From NCBI RefSeq assembly GCF_902506415.1, contig NZ_LR733275.1:1775795-1839794 (forward strand): a stretch of 64,000 nucleotides of DNA, read 5' to 3'. Position 1 is the stretch's first letter; each line of letters opens with the position of its first letter. The notes beneath the pieces were generated by a model. It did no database searches. It was not told the origin of the DNA and saw only the letters and a list, made by a program, of their open reading frames with translations. The stretch is from Massilia sp. 9I. GTDB lineage: Bacteria; Pseudomonadota; Gammaproteobacteria; Burkholderiales; Burkholderiaceae_D. Positions 10,517 through 19,800 of this stretch are shown here, piece by piece. The translations under genes and the position numbers were made by a program.

Positions 10517-11827
10517 TCAAGCTCCTTTCTGGGCCAGTTTCAGGCCGCGCTTGAGATCCTCGATCAAGTCATCCGCGTCTTCCAGGCCGACCGACAGGCG
10601 CATCGTGCCTTCGGTGATGCCGGAGGCCGCCAGCTGTTCGGCCGGCACCCGGAAGTGGGTGGTCGAAGCCGGATGGATTACCAGCGACTTGGCATCGCCC
10701 ACGTTGGCCAGGTGCGAGAACACCTGCAGGCCGTCGGCGAAGCGGCGGCCGCTGGCGCGGTCGCCTTTCAGCTTGAAGGTGAACACGGCGCCGCAGCCTT
10801 TCGGCAGCAGTTTCTGCGCCAGCGCGTAGTCCGGGTGCGATTCCAGTTCCGGATAGGAGATCGATTCGACCGCCGGATGCGACAGGAGGAATTCGACCAC
10901 GCGGCGCGTGTTGGCGACATGGCGCTCCATGCGCAGGCCCAGGGTCTCGATGCCCTGCAGGATGGCGAAGGCATTGTGCGGGCTCATCGCCGCGCCGAAG
11001 TCGCGCAGGCCTTCGCGGCGGGCGCGCAGCGCGAAGGGAGCGACGGTCGACTCTTCCGCGAACACCATGCCGTGGAAGCCCTCGTAGGGTTCGCACAGTT
11101 CCGGGAAGCGCCCGCTGGCGGCGTGGGCCGCTTCCCAGTCGAAGGTGCCGCCGTCCACCAACAGGCCGCCGATGGCGGTGCCGTGGCCGCACAAGAACTT
11201 GGTCGCCGAATGGAACAGCAGGTCGGCACCCAGGTCGAAAGGGCGCTGCAAATAAGGTGTGGTGAAGGTCGCGTCCACCATCAGCGGCAGGTGGTGTTCG
11301 TGCGCGAGGGCGGCGATCGCGGGGACGTCGAGCACATCGAGGCCCGGGTTGCCGAGGGTCTCGCCGTACAGGAGCTTGGTATTCGGCCGGATCGCGGCGC
11401 GCCAGGCGTCCAGGTCACGCGGGTTCACGAAGGTCGTTTCAATGCCGAAGCGGCGCAGCGTGTAGTGCAGCAGGTTGTGGGCGCCGCCGTACAGGCTGCT
11501 CGAGGCGACGACGTGGCTGCCGGCGCCGGCGATGGTGGCCAGGCCCAGGTGCATCGCGGCCTGGCCGCTGGCGGTGGCGATGCCGGCAACGCCGCCTTCC
11601 AGCGCGGCGATGCGCTCTTCCAGCACGGCGTTGGTCGGGTTCGAGATGCGCGAGTACACGTGGCCCGCGCGCTCCATGTTGAACAGGGCCGCCGCATGGT
11701 CCGAATCGCGGAAGGCGAAGGAGGAGGTGAAATGGATCGGCGTGGCGCGCGCGCCGGTGGCCGGGTCGGGCGCACTGCCGGCGTGCAGGGCCAGCGTATC
11801 GAAACCGGGGTACTGTGGACCGCTCAT
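10517..11827 (-). CDS. O-acetylhomoserine (or O-succinylhomoserine) sulfhydrylase family PLP enzyme
   Basis: This 436-residue protein belongs to the Cys/Met-metabolism PLP enzymes. The PLP lysine is Lys210 in LLFHSATKFLCGHG, Asp185 in MVDATFTTPY should contact the pyridine nitrogen, and YSRISNPTNAVLEERIAALEGG and SSLYGGAHNLL are family signatures. Length above 420 and the insertion near residues 225-260 fit O-acetylhomoserine aminocarboxypropyltransferase (MetY type), which makes homocysteine directly from sulphide, better than cystathionine gamma-synthase (about 390). It leads a three-gene operon with a hydrolase and a DUF962 protein. Exact acyl donor is not decided by sequence. Confidence 0.88.
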   Translation of the reverse strand: MSGPQYPGFDTLALHAGSAPDPATGARATPIHFTSSFAFRDSDHAAALFNMERAGHVYSRISNPTNAVLEERIAALEGGVAGIATASGQAAMHLGLATIAGAGSHVVASSSLYGGAHNLLHYTLRRFGIETTFVNPRDLDAWRAAIRPNTKLLYGETLGNPGLDVLDVPAIAALAHEHHLPLMVDATFTTPYLQRPFDLGADLLFHSATKFLCGHGTAIGGLLVDGGTFDWEAAHAASGRFPELCEPYEGFHGMVFAEESTVAPFALRARREGLRDFGAAMSPHNAFAILQGIETLGLRMERHVANTRRVVEFLLSHPAVESISYPELESHPDYALAQKLLPKGCGAVFTFKLKGDRASGRRFADGLQVFSHLANVGDAKSLVIHPASTTHFRVPAEQLAASGITEGTMRLSVGLEDADDLIEDLKRGLKLAQKGA

Positions 11828-12009
11828 CGTCTTTGCTCATCCATGAAACGCGATGGGCGGCATCGTAGCACTTATTTAAGGCGCCGCAACACCGGCTCCG
11901 CCCTGAATTGGGGCAATGCTGGATTTTTTGGCGGGCATCGGCTACAGTCGGAGTTATGAGTTATACAAATATTGCTGCGATTACAAACCAACCGGACGGG
12001 GTGGCCACC

Positions 12010-12462
12010 ATGAAAGTCTCCGAGATCCTGCAGGTGAAAGGCGAAATCCTCTATACCGTTACGCCCGACATGCCGCTGGTGCAGGCTGCCGCGACGATGG
12101 CGGAAAAGGACATCGGCTCGCTGGTCGTCATGGAATACGGCGACCTGGTCGGCATGCTGACCTTCCGCGAAGTGATCAAGGAACTGCATGCGCAGGGCGG
12201 AACCCTCGGTGCGGGCACCGTGCGCAAGGTGATGGACGACAGCCCGATCACCGTCACCCCGGACACCGAAGTCAACGAAGTGCGCCGCATCATGCTGGAA
12301 AAGCATGCGCGCTACCTGCCGGTGATGAATGCCCGCACCTTGCTGGGCGTGATCTCGTTCTACGACGTGGCCAAGGCGGTGCTGGAAGCGCAGAGCTTCG
12401 AGAACCGCATGCTCAAGGCTTACATCCGCGATTGGCCGGCCGAACAAGCCGCCGAAGATTGA
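12010..12462 (+). CDS. Two-CBS-domain protein
   Basis: A 150-residue protein made almost entirely of two CBS modules: the first (about residues 8-65) contains AEKDIGSLVVMEYGDLVGMLTFRE, shortened here to its core IGSLVVME, and the second (about 75-132) contains ARYLPVMNARTLLGVIS. CBS pairs bind adenine nucleotides and sense energy state. Stand-alone pairs like this usually act on unknown partners. ATG 12010 was preferred because a GACGGGG stretch precedes it with good spacing; ATG 11956 in the same frame is possible and adds 18 residues. Confidence 0.88.
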   Translation: MKVSEILQVKGEILYTVTPDMPLVQAAATMAEKDIGSLVVMEYGDLVGMLTFREVIKELHAQGGTLGAGTVRKVMDDSPITVTPDTEVNEVRRIMLEKHARYLPVMNARTLLGVISFYDVAKAVLEAQSFENRMLKAYIRDWPAEQAAED

Positions 12463-12517
12463 TGTTCGTTGGGTGGGGTAATTTCGGGCAATGCTCGAAA
12501 TTACGCCCACCTGCAAA

Positions 12518-14785
12518 TCAGGCCGCTTCGATCAGCGACTGATTCCCCAGCCACTCCAGCAGCGCCTGCGGCGACAGCGGGCGCGAGAACAGGAAGCCCT
12601 GCGCCAGCGGGCAGCCCAGCGAGCGCAGGATGTGCGCCTGGCGCTCGTCCTCGACCCCTTCCGCAATCACCGACAGGCCCAGGTTGCGGCCCAGCTGGAT
12701 CACCATTTCGGCGATGCTGCTGCCGCGCGCCGATCCCGTGATCTCGGTAACGAAGGTGCGGTCGATCTTCAGGCGGTCCACCTGCAAGCGCTGCAGGTGG
12801 GATAGCGAGGAGAAGCCGGTGCCGAAGTCGTCGATCGCGATCGACACGCCGGTGCGTTTCACCTGCGCCAGCTTCTCGATCAGCAGCGCCGGTTCTTCCA
12901 TCGCCATCGATTCGGTGATCTCCAGCTCGACGTATTCGGCCGGCGCGCCGGTGTCGTCCAGCGCGCGGCGCAGCATCTCGACGAACAGCGGGTGGCGGAA
13001 CTGCACCTGCGAGACGTTCACCGACATCGTGAAGCGGTCGTGGCCGGCGGCGCGCAGGCGCACCAGTTCGGCCAGGGCCTGGCGCAGCACCCATTCGCCG
13101 ATGTCGACGATCAGGCCCGAGTATTCGGCGATCGGGATGAAGCGGTCCGGTCCTATCAAGCGGCCGTCCTCGGTGCGCCAGCGCAGCAGCGCCTCGGCCC
13201 CGAAGGCGCGGTTGCTGGCCAGGTCGACCTGGGGCTGGTAAGCCAGGAACAGTTCGCCGCGCTGGAAGCCGCTGCGCAGCGCGTGCATCATGCGCACACG
13301 CTCGCGGATCTCGACCCCCATGCTTCGAGAGAAGTAGAAGTGTCCGGCGCGTTGCTGCGATTTCGCGCGCTTGAGGGCGATGTCCGCATCCTTCAATGCG
13401 TCGGCACCACTGCCGTCGTGTTCGACCAGGCGCACCAGGCCGATCGTGCTCGATACCTGCACGTCCTGGCCGTCGATGTGGAAGGGCACGCGGAACAGGG
13501 CCTGGATCGCGGCCGGCTGCACCGAGCCGGCGTCGCCCAGCACGCAGAAGATGTCGCCGCCGATGCGCGCCACTTCCAGGCGCGGATCGAGCCGGGTTTT
13601 CAGGCGCTTGCCGACGGCGACCAGCAGCAGGTCGCCAAAATGGTGGCCGAGCGCGTCGTTGGTTTCGGCGAAGTGGTCGAGATCGACCAGGGCCAGGGTG
13701 GCGCTGCTGCGTTTCGGGCTGGCCAGCAGGGCGTCGATCAGCTCGACCAGGCGGGTGCGGTTGGGCAGGCCGGTCAGCTGGTCGCGGAAGGCGGCCTGGT
13801 TCAGGTGCGTGACCAGCTCCACGTTGTCGAGGCCCACCGCGACGACGCTGGCGAACACGTCGAGCAGGCGCCGTTCGATGTCGCCGACCGCGCGTTCAAA
13901 CGGAATGCAGGCGGCGAAATCGCGTCCTGCCTTGCCGGGGAAGTGCAGCGAGAGCCAGCCCTCGGCATGCACGCCGGCGCGCGCGCCGAGCGTGCGGCCG
14001 ACCGCGGCGGCCAGCGCCGCGTGGCGCTGCGGACTCAGTTCGCGGCCTGCGAGTTCGCTCTGCTCTCCCGCCGCCGCCACCACCTGCAGCACGTCGGGGC
14101 GGCCCTGGCCGCTTTCGCGCACGCACAGTACGCCGCTGGGCTCCTGGCCGAGCAGGGTGGCGATCTGGCGCAGCACGCCCTGGGCCACGTCGCGCACGCC
14201 ATGCAGCGACATCAGCTGCGCGCCGGCGGAGACGATGTGTTCGAGGCCGGCGCGGTTGGCGTCCAGCGCGCGCAGCTGCTGGTAGGAGCGCACCGCTGCC
14301 GCCACCGCGGTGTACAGCTTGGTGCGGGTGAGTTCGGACTTGGTGCGGTAATCGTTGATGTCGTAGCCGCGGATCGCCTCGAGTTCGGGCGCGTAGCCGG
14401 GCTGGCCGGTGCGCAGGATGATGCGCACCTCGATCATGCCCAGCTCTTCGCGGATCTGGCGCACCAGCTGCAGGCCGGCGTCGGGACGTTCCATCACCAC
14501 GTCGAGCAGCACCACGGCGATGTCGGGGTGCTGGCGCAGCATCGCGTGCGCTTCCTGCGCCGTATAGGCATGCAGGAATTCCAGCGGGCGGCCCTGCATC
14601 TCGACGTTCTTCAGGGCGAAGGTGGTGGTCGAGTGGACGTCGGCGTCGTCGTCGACGACCAGGATGCGCCAGGCTGCCGTGGCGCCCGCAAGCGAGGGCG
14701 CGTCCGCCTCGTCGACAAAGACCAGGTCGTCTTGGCCGCTCCGGGCGTCCGTCAGTGAGCCATTGGGTGGCATCGGGGCAGACAT
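12518..14785 (-). CDS. Response regulator with DUF3369, degenerate GGDEF and EAL domains
   Basis: The 755-residue protein reads REC (about 38-165, phospho-acceptor Asp95 in VVLLDVVMERP), DUF3369 (about 170-330), GGDEF (about 345-500) and EAL (about 510-750). The GGDEF signature is replaced by GGDIF in ARIGGDIFCV and no RxxD inhibitory site precedes it, so cyclase activity is unlikely. The EAL domain keeps EALLRW, DDFGTGFSS and IAEGVED, so it should hydrolyse cyclic di-GMP; the degenerate GGDEF may bind GTP and activate it, as known for similar hybrids. No histidine kinase is adjacent. It is monocistronic and convergent with the CBS gene. Confidence 0.92.
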   Translation of the reverse strand: MSAPMPPNGSLTDARSGQDDLVFVDEADAPSLAGATAAWRILVVDDDADVHSTTTFALKNVEMQGRPLEFLHAYTAQEAHAMLRQHPDIAVVLLDVVMERPDAGLQLVRQIREELGMIEVRIILRTGQPGYAPELEAIRGYDINDYRTKSELTRTKLYTAVAAAVRSYQQLRALDANRAGLEHIVSAGAQLMSLHGVRDVAQGVLRQIATLLGQEPSGVLCVRESGQGRPDVLQVVAAAGEQSELAGRELSPQRHAALAAAVGRTLGARAGVHAEGWLSLHFPGKAGRDFAACIPFERAVGDIERRLLDVFASVVAVGLDNVELVTHLNQAAFRDQLTGLPNRTRLVELIDALLASPKRSSATLALVDLDHFAETNDALGHHFGDLLLVAVGKRLKTRLDPRLEVARIGGDIFCVLGDAGSVQPAAIQALFRVPFHIDGQDVQVSSTIGLVRLVEHDGSGADALKDADIALKRAKSQQRAGHFYFSRSMGVEIRERVRMMHALRSGFQRGELFLAYQPQVDLASNRAFGAEALLRWRTEDGRLIGPDRFIPIAEYSGLIVDIGEWVLRQALAELVRLRAAGHDRFTMSVNVSQVQFRHPLFVEMLRRALDDTGAPAEYVELEITESMAMEEPALLIEKLAQVKRTGVSIAIDDFGTGFSSLSHLQRLQVDRLKIDRTFVTEITGSARGSSIAEMVIQLGRNLGLSVIAEGVEDERQAHILRSLGCPLAQGFLFSRPLSPQALLEWLGNQSLIEAA

Positions 14786-14990
14786 GCGCTACTTCTCCAG
14801 TATGGCTGGGCTTTTGATGCATCCAGTATATATGCAATTGCCATTATGGAAGCCCCCAAACTGGCCAATTCAGCAAATATGTATCCATACGGCAACTGTT
14901 TCGGTCGTAAAGCGACATCGAGGCGGGCTCCCGCCTTGTCGTCGTGAGGCTGGTAGAATGACAAACCCACTACTTTGATACCGACCCACC

Positions 14991-16085
14991 ATGTCCGGCA
15001 ACTCCTTTGGCAAGCTGTTCTCCGTCACCACTTTCGGCGAGTCCCATGGCCCGGCCATCGGCTGCGTCATCGACGGCTGTCCGCCCGGCATGGCCTTGTC
15101 CGAAGCCGACATCCAGCCCGAGTTGGATCGCCGCAAGCCCGGCACTTCGCGCCACGTGACGCAGCGCCAGGAAGCGGACCGGGTGCAGATCCTGTCGGGC
15201 GTGTACCAGGGCGTCACCACCGGCACCCCGATCGCCCTGCTGATCCAGAATGAGGACCAGCGCAGCAAGGACTACGGCAACATCACCGAAACTTTCCGTC
15301 CCGGCCATGCCGACTACACCTACTGGCACAAGTACGGTGTGCGCGACCCGCGCGGCGGCGGCCGCTCGTCGGCGCGCCTGACGGCGCCGGTGGTGGGCGC
15401 CGGTGCGGTCGCCAGGAAGTGGCTGCGCGAGACCTATGGCACCGAGTTCTTCGGGTGCATGCGCCAGCTGGGCGACATCGACGTCCCGTTCCAGTCCTTC
15501 GAGCACGTGCATGCGAATCCCTTCTTTGCGGCGAGCGCCGATGCTGATCTGTTGGCGCGGATGGAAGCGGCGATGGACGAATTGCGCCGCGCCGGCGATT
15601 CGATCGGCGCGCGCATCGACGTGGTGGCGCGCGGCGTGCCTGTGGGCTGGGGCCAGCCGATTTACGACAAGCTGGACGCCGACATCGCCTATGCGATGAT
15701 GGGGATTAATGCGGTCAAGGGCGTCGAGATCGGCGCCGGCTTCGCCTCGGTGGCGCAGAAGGGTTCGGAGCACGGCGACGAACTGACGCCGGACGGTTTT
15801 GTCGGGAACAACGCGGGCGGTGTGCTGGGCGGGATCTCGACCGGGCAGGACATCACGGTGTCGATAGCGATCAAGCCGACGTCATCGATCCGCACGCCGC
15901 GCCGTTCGATCGACAAGGACGGAAATCCGGTGATGGTCGAGACCTTCGGCCGCCATGATCCCTGCGTGGGGATCCGGGCGACGCCGATCGCGGAAGCGAT
16001 GCTGGCCCTGGTGCTGATCGACCACGCGCTGATGCATCGGGCGCAGTGCGGGGATGTGAAGGTAGGAACCCCGAAGCTGGGATAA
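14991..16085 (+). CDS. aroC: Chorismate synthase
   Basis: The 364-residue enzyme catalyses the last step of the shikimate pathway, turning 5-enolpyruvylshikimate-3-phosphate into chorismate with reduced FMN. All family signatures are present: [18 protein letters not shown] near the N-terminus, [20 protein letters not shown] in the middle and GGISTGQDI followed by [12 protein letters not shown] near the end. Length agrees with the bacterial family (about 360). The ATG at 14991 begins [20 protein letters not shown], exactly the family start. It stands alone, followed by an inverted repeat pair. Confidence 0.97.
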   Translation: MSGNSFGKLFSVTTFGESHGPAIGCVIDGCPPGMALSEADIQPELDRRKPGTSRHVTQRQEADRVQILSGVYQGVTTGTPIALLIQNEDQRSKDYGNITETFRPGHADYTYWHKYGVRDPRGGGRSSARLTAPVVGAGAVARKWLRETYGTEFFGCMRQLGDIDVPFQSFEHVHANPFFAASADADLLARMEAAMDELRRAGDSIGARIDVVARGVPVGWGQPIYDKLDADIAYAMMGINAVKGVEIGAGFASVAQKGSEHGDELTPDGFVGNNAGGVLGGISTGQDITVSIAIKPTSSIRTPRRSIDKDGNPVMVETFGRHDPCVGIRATPIAEAMLALVLIDHALMHRAQCGDVKVGTPKLG

Positions 16086-16102
16086 TTCAGCTCAGTATCC
16101 AC

Positions 16103-16211
16103 CGTCATCCCGGCGAAGGCCGGGATCCAATTCCTATGCCCAGTGACGGCGCTTCGCGGATGCGTCTGCAACTACGGAACGAAATTGGGTTCCGGCCTTC
16201 GCCGGAACGAC
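16103..16211. repeat. Inverted pair of REP-like palindromic elements
   Basis: Two about 31-base copies of the same sequence face each other downstream of aroC. The first (16103-16133) contains CCCGGCGAAGGCCGGG and the second (16181-16211), on the other strand, contains TCCGGCGAAGGCCGGA. Each copy is itself palindromic around CCGGCGAAGGCCGG. This is the widespread extragenic element with core CGTCATTCCCGCGAAGGCGGG-like sequence. The pair can form a large cruciform or RNA hairpin and sits between the convergent ends of aroC and the HDOD gene, where it may serve as a terminator for both. Confidence 0.75.
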
Positions 16212-16252
16212 AGCTTAACGGTTAATGATGTAAGGACGGGCAGGCGTAACGC

Positions 16253-17746
16253 TCACACCCGCGTCGCCACCGCCTCCGGCTGGTGCCTTCTCTCCACCGT
16301 CCTCACCACCAGCCCGCGCAGGTCGTTCAGCAGCGAGAACTCGGTCTGGCTCAGCACAATCGACGGGAAGCTGTCGTCCCATTCGCCGTAGATGAAACCG
16401 GCCGGCTGGCCGTGCGCGCACAGCGGGATCACGACGAAGCAGCGCGCTTCGCTCAGCGTGCCTTTCCACCAGCCCGGCAGCTTGGCCGCGAACTTGGGGT
16501 CGCGGGCATTCTCTATAAAGATGACGCGGTCGCTCCCCAGCGCGGCATGGAACACGTTCGGCTCGTAGCTGTCGTCGAACACCAGGTTCGGCAGCAGGGC
16601 CTTGCTGCCTTCGCCGAGGCCCAGGCGCGCGGCGTATTTGCCGTCGCGGCGGTTGCGCAGGAAGGCGAAGGAGCGCGTGAACGACAGGCCCTTGTGCATG
16701 GTCTCCAGCGCCATCGACATCATCTGGCCTGGCGACGCGTTCAGGCCGGCGTCGCGCATGTCGGCCACGCCGCTCATCAAGACCTTGTTGCCGGCCATGC
16801 GCTTGCGCGTGGCGGCGGCCAGCTTGGCGCGCTTCTCGGCCGGCTTGGCCAGCGGGGCGATGCTCAGGTCGGCGGCGGCGCTTGCGCGCGCCTTGTCGAT
16901 CGCGCCCAGCAGGCCGGTCGGCTCCACGCCCAGCATCGGCGCGAAGCTCTCGGCCAGCGCCGCTACGCGCGCAGCGGCAGCGTCGTCGTCGTGCCAGAGC
17001 GCGTCGGCGGCCTGGGTCGACATGGTGCCGAGCGCGGCCAGCCAGTCGTCGTGGCCGAAGCCTTCCTGGCGTTCGGCGGGTTCGACGCGGCGCATGCCGG
17101 CGATCAGGTTGCGCGGCAGGCCCCAGTGTTCGGCGGTGGCGCGGCCGACCGCTTCCAGCGACAGTCCCAGCACCGCTTCGGCGGCGGCTTCCTCGCTGCC
17201 GGCGCCGGCGGCGTCGCGCAGGCGGTGCCAGTGTTCCGGCATGTAGAAGGTGACCATCATGCGGCCCAGCGAATGCAGGATCGAGCACACCACGGCTTCT
17301 TCCGGATCGCGCGACACGGCGCTGGCGGCCACCTGCTGGGCCACCATCCCGGCCAGCACGGCCTTCTCCATTTCGATGTGGGCGGTCTCGGTGTCGGGGG
17401 TGGACTTGGCCAGTTCTTCGATCAGCTTCAGGCCCAGCGCCAGGTGGCCGATGGCCTCGGTGCCGAGCACCAGCACGGCTTTCGAGACCGTGTTGATGCG
17501 CTGGCCGAAGGCCGAGTACATGCCGCTGTTGGCCAGGCGCAGGACCTTCTGCGTCAGCACAGGATCGGACAGCACGGTCTGGGTCATCGAGAATTCGCGC
17601 TCGTCTTCGCCGCGCATCGAGGCCAGGATCGCGTTGATGGCCTTGGTGAAGCCGGGCATGTCGCCCTGCCTGCGGATGCGTTCCCACAGCAGGGAGAGGG
17701 TGGCGTCGGCGCGCGGCGAACGTGGGGTGTCGCTTGAAGTCATCAT
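16253..17746 (-). CDS. HDOD-domain protein with C-terminal GAF-like region
   Basis: The 497-residue product has an HDOD domain at about residues 25-220, recognised by SDPVLTQKVLRLANSGMYS, VSKAVLVLGTEAIGHLAL and CSILHSLGRMMVTFYMPEH. HDOD is related to HD phosphohydrolases but usually lacks catalytic residues and acts as a signalling scaffold. The C-terminal part (about 330-490) looks like a GAF-type sensory fold. ATG 17746 overlaps the TGA of the upstream GGDEF-EAL gene in an ATGA junction, so the two are translated together; the HDOD protein probably works in the same pathway. Confidence 0.88.
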   Translation of the reverse strand: MMTSSDTPRSPRADATLSLLWERIRRQGDMPGFTKAINAILASMRGEDEREFSMTQTVLSDPVLTQKVLRLANSGMYSAFGQRINTVSKAVLVLGTEAIGHLALGLKLIEELAKSTPDTETAHIEMEKAVLAGMVAQQVAASAVSRDPEEAVVCSILHSLGRMMVTFYMPEHWHRLRDAAGAGSEEAAAEAVLGLSLEAVGRATAEHWGLPRNLIAGMRRVEPAERQEGFGHDDWLAALGTMSTQAADALWHDDDAAAARVAALAESFAPMLGVEPTGLLGAIDKARASAAADLSIAPLAKPAEKRAKLAAATRKRMAGNKVLMSGVADMRDAGLNASPGQMMSMALETMHKGLSFTRSFAFLRNRRDGKYAARLGLGEGSKALLPNLVFDDSYEPNVFHAALGSDRVIFIENARDPKFAAKLPGWWKGTLSEARCFVVIPLCAHGQPAGFIYGEWDDSFPSIVLSQTEFSLLNDLRGLVVRTVERRHQPEAVATRV

Positions 17747-19470
17747 GGTTTGCCCAGGTCGTGCGGCAGTAATTCGGTGTAAAGATTCTCGGTGAGCGCG
17801 GCCACGGCGACGTGGGCCGGCATCGGTTTGCCGGTCAGGTAGCCCTGCACGTAATGGCAACCCAGTTGGTCGAGCCAGGCCAGCTGCGCTTCGGTCTCGA
17901 CGCCTTCGGCCACCACCGACAAATCGAGGTGCTTGGCCATCGCCAGCACGGCGTTGCAGATCGCCGCGTCCTTCTCGGCGCCCGGCAGGTCCTTCACGAA
18001 CGCACGGTCGACCTTCAGCACCGAGATCGGGAAGCGCTTCAGGTAGGCCAGGCTGGAGTAACCGGTGCCGAAGTCGTCGATCGCGATGCGCGCGCCGCGT
18101 TCGGCCATCTTGGTCAGTACCGACTCGGCATGCGTCGGGTCAACCATCAGGGTGCCTTCCGTGATTTCGAGCACCAGCTTGCTGCCCGGTGTGCCGGACA
18201 GCGCCAGCGCATCGTCCAGCACCGTCAGGAACTTGTCGCTCCTGAACTGGCGCGGACTGATGTTGACCGAGATGTAGAGTTCGCGTCCGGCCACTTCCTC
18301 GAACTGGCGGATCTGCATGCAGGCCGCTTTCAAGGCCCAGGCGCCCAGCAGGTTGATCAGGCCATTGGTCTCGGCGATCGGGATGAAGCGCACCGGCGGC
18401 ACCATACCCAGGGTCGGGTGCTTCCAGCGCATCAGTGTCTCGAAGCCCTCGATGGTGCGGGTCCTGGCGTCGACGATCGGCTGGTAGTAGAGTTGGAACT
18501 CGCCTTCGCGTACCGCGTTGAACATTGCGGCTTCCAGCGAGATGTCGTGTTCGGGCGGGCCCTGGTCGCGCGGGCTGTAGGTGACGGTGCGCGCCTTGCC
18601 GGTCTCCTTGGCGCGCGACATCGCGGTGTCGGCCAGGGTCACCAGGCGCACCTCGTCTTCCGCGTGGTCGGGGTAAGTCGCAACGCCGATCGAGCCGGCC
18701 AGGTAAATGGTGTGGCCGCCGATCTCGAAGGGCGACTGCAGGGCCGCCATCAGGCGCCCCGTCACCAGCTTGATCTGGGCGTCGTTGGCGGAGCCGGGCA
18801 GCACCGCGACGAACTCGTCGCCGCCGACCCGCGCCAGGGTGTCGCTGTCGCGCAGGGTGCGGCGCAGGCGGCCTGCCGCCATGCGCAGCACGGCGTCGCC
18901 GATGGCGTGGCCGAGCCCGTCGTTGACCTTCTTGAAGCCGTCCAGGCCGATGGTGGCGACCGCGAAGCCCTGGCCGGAACGGCGCGCGTTGGCGATGACC
19001 ATGCGGATGCGGTCCGACAGCAGCACCCGGTTCGGCAGCTCGGTGAGCGCGTCGTGGGTGGCCATGTGGCGCAGGCGTTCTTCGGTGGCGTGCTGGGCCG
19101 ACATGTCGCGGCCGATGAGCAGGAGCGGGGCGTCGTCGCCGGTGGCGATCAGGCCGATGCGCAGTTCGAACCAGATGTCGCGGTCGCCGCAGCGGAAGCG
19201 CGCCTCGACCACCGCCGGGTCGCCGCTGGCGCCGGCGCTGACGAGGGCGTTGCGCAGGGCGGGCTGGTCAACGTCATGGACCAGCGACACCACCGCGCGG
19301 CCGCCGATTTCCACCCCGGTAAGCGTCAGGGCGCGGCGGCTCGCGGCGCGTACCTGGCCACCGAGGGTGACGCGCAGCACGATGTCGCCGGCCGCTTCGA
19401 GCAGACTGTCGAGCAGCGAGGGCGGCTGCTTGCGCGGCTCGAATTTGGCGGCGGTGGAACTGGTGTGCAT
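17743..19470 (-). CDS. PAS-GGDEF-EAL cyclic di-GMP enzyme
   Basis: This 575-residue protein has an N-terminal PAS sensor (about 20-130), a GGDEF domain (about 145-305) and an EAL domain (about 315-565). The cyclase site is intact (ARVGGDEFVAV) and the product-inhibition site RxxD (RDSD) lies five residues before it. The phosphodiesterase site reads EGFETLMRW, an ETL variant that keeps the metal-binding Glu, with DDFGTGYSS and VAEGVETEAQ intact. Either activity is therefore possible. The ATG at 19470 begins MHTSSTAAKF, after an AGAAGG ribosome site; the open frame extends upstream to 19527 without family support. It is coupled to the HDOD gene behind it. Confidence 0.9.
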   Translation of the reverse strand: MHTSSTAAKFEPRKQPPSLLDSLLEAAGDIVLRVTLGGQVRAASRRALTLTGVEIGGRAVVSLVHDVDQPALRNALVSAGASGDPAVVEARFRCGDRDIWFELRIGLIATGDDAPLLLIGRDMSAQHATEERLRHMATHDALTELPNRVLLSDRIRMVIANARRSGQGFAVATIGLDGFKKVNDGLGHAIGDAVLRMAAGRLRRTLRDSDTLARVGGDEFVAVLPGSANDAQIKLVTGRLMAALQSPFEIGGHTIYLAGSIGVATYPDHAEDEVRLVTLADTAMSRAKETGKARTVTYSPRDQGPPEHDISLEAAMFNAVREGEFQLYYQPIVDARTRTIEGFETLMRWKHPTLGMVPPVRFIPIAETNGLINLLGAWALKAACMQIRQFEEVAGRELYISVNISPRQFRSDKFLTVLDDALALSGTPGSKLVLEITEGTLMVDPTHAESVLTKMAERGARIAIDDFGTGYSSLAYLKRFPISVLKVDRAFVKDLPGAEKDAAICNAVLAMAKHLDLSVVAEGVETEAQLAWLDQLGCHYVQGYLTGKPMPAHVAVAALTENLYTELLPHDLGKP

Positions 19471-19800
19471 TCTTAGATGTCTGCCTTCTTGTTGCTGGGA
19501 CGCGCTGACAGGCCACGTGTAAACCATGCAAGTCTACCAAACCGAAGCTGACTGTAGCATTGAAAGATTCTGAAAGGCATTAAAAATCACAAAGACGGTG
19601 GGGGTTAAAACAGTCTTTGCGCTGCCTGGGCAGCTTGCGCCGATCCGACCTTTGCGTTAGCGTCTTGTTGCCTCGACAAGCAGGGATGCTCTGGTATTGT
19701 CGCCGATTCCATCTAGTAATCAAATTCCCAGCGGCATATTCGCCGTCGAATGCCGTCAGAATGATGCTTGAATGCAACACTGCACCCTGAGAGAATGCCG
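19471..19800. other. Intergenic region between divergent GGDEF-EAL gene and aidB
   Basis: About 330 bases without a gene. It holds a perfect palindrome GCTGCCTGGGCAGC (19621-19634), an inverted repeat CTTGT-N7-ACAAG (19664-19680) and an extended -10-like TGGTATTGT (19692-19700) that could start an aidB transcript. No good -35 is visible. An AT-rich stretch near 19560-19600 probably serves the minus-strand gene. Confidence 0.4.

Noticed and set aside
11908..12009. Upstream extension of the CBS protein to 11908
   Set aside because: The extra residues (MGQCWIFWRAS...) do not fit a CBS protein and no ribosome site precedes that codon; ATG 12010 has one.
12463..12540. Repeated GGGCAATGCT-like words at 11912 and 12487 as a possible direct repeat around the CBS gene
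   Set aside because: The shared stretch is short (about ten bases) and the flanks differ, so chance is a sufficient explanation.
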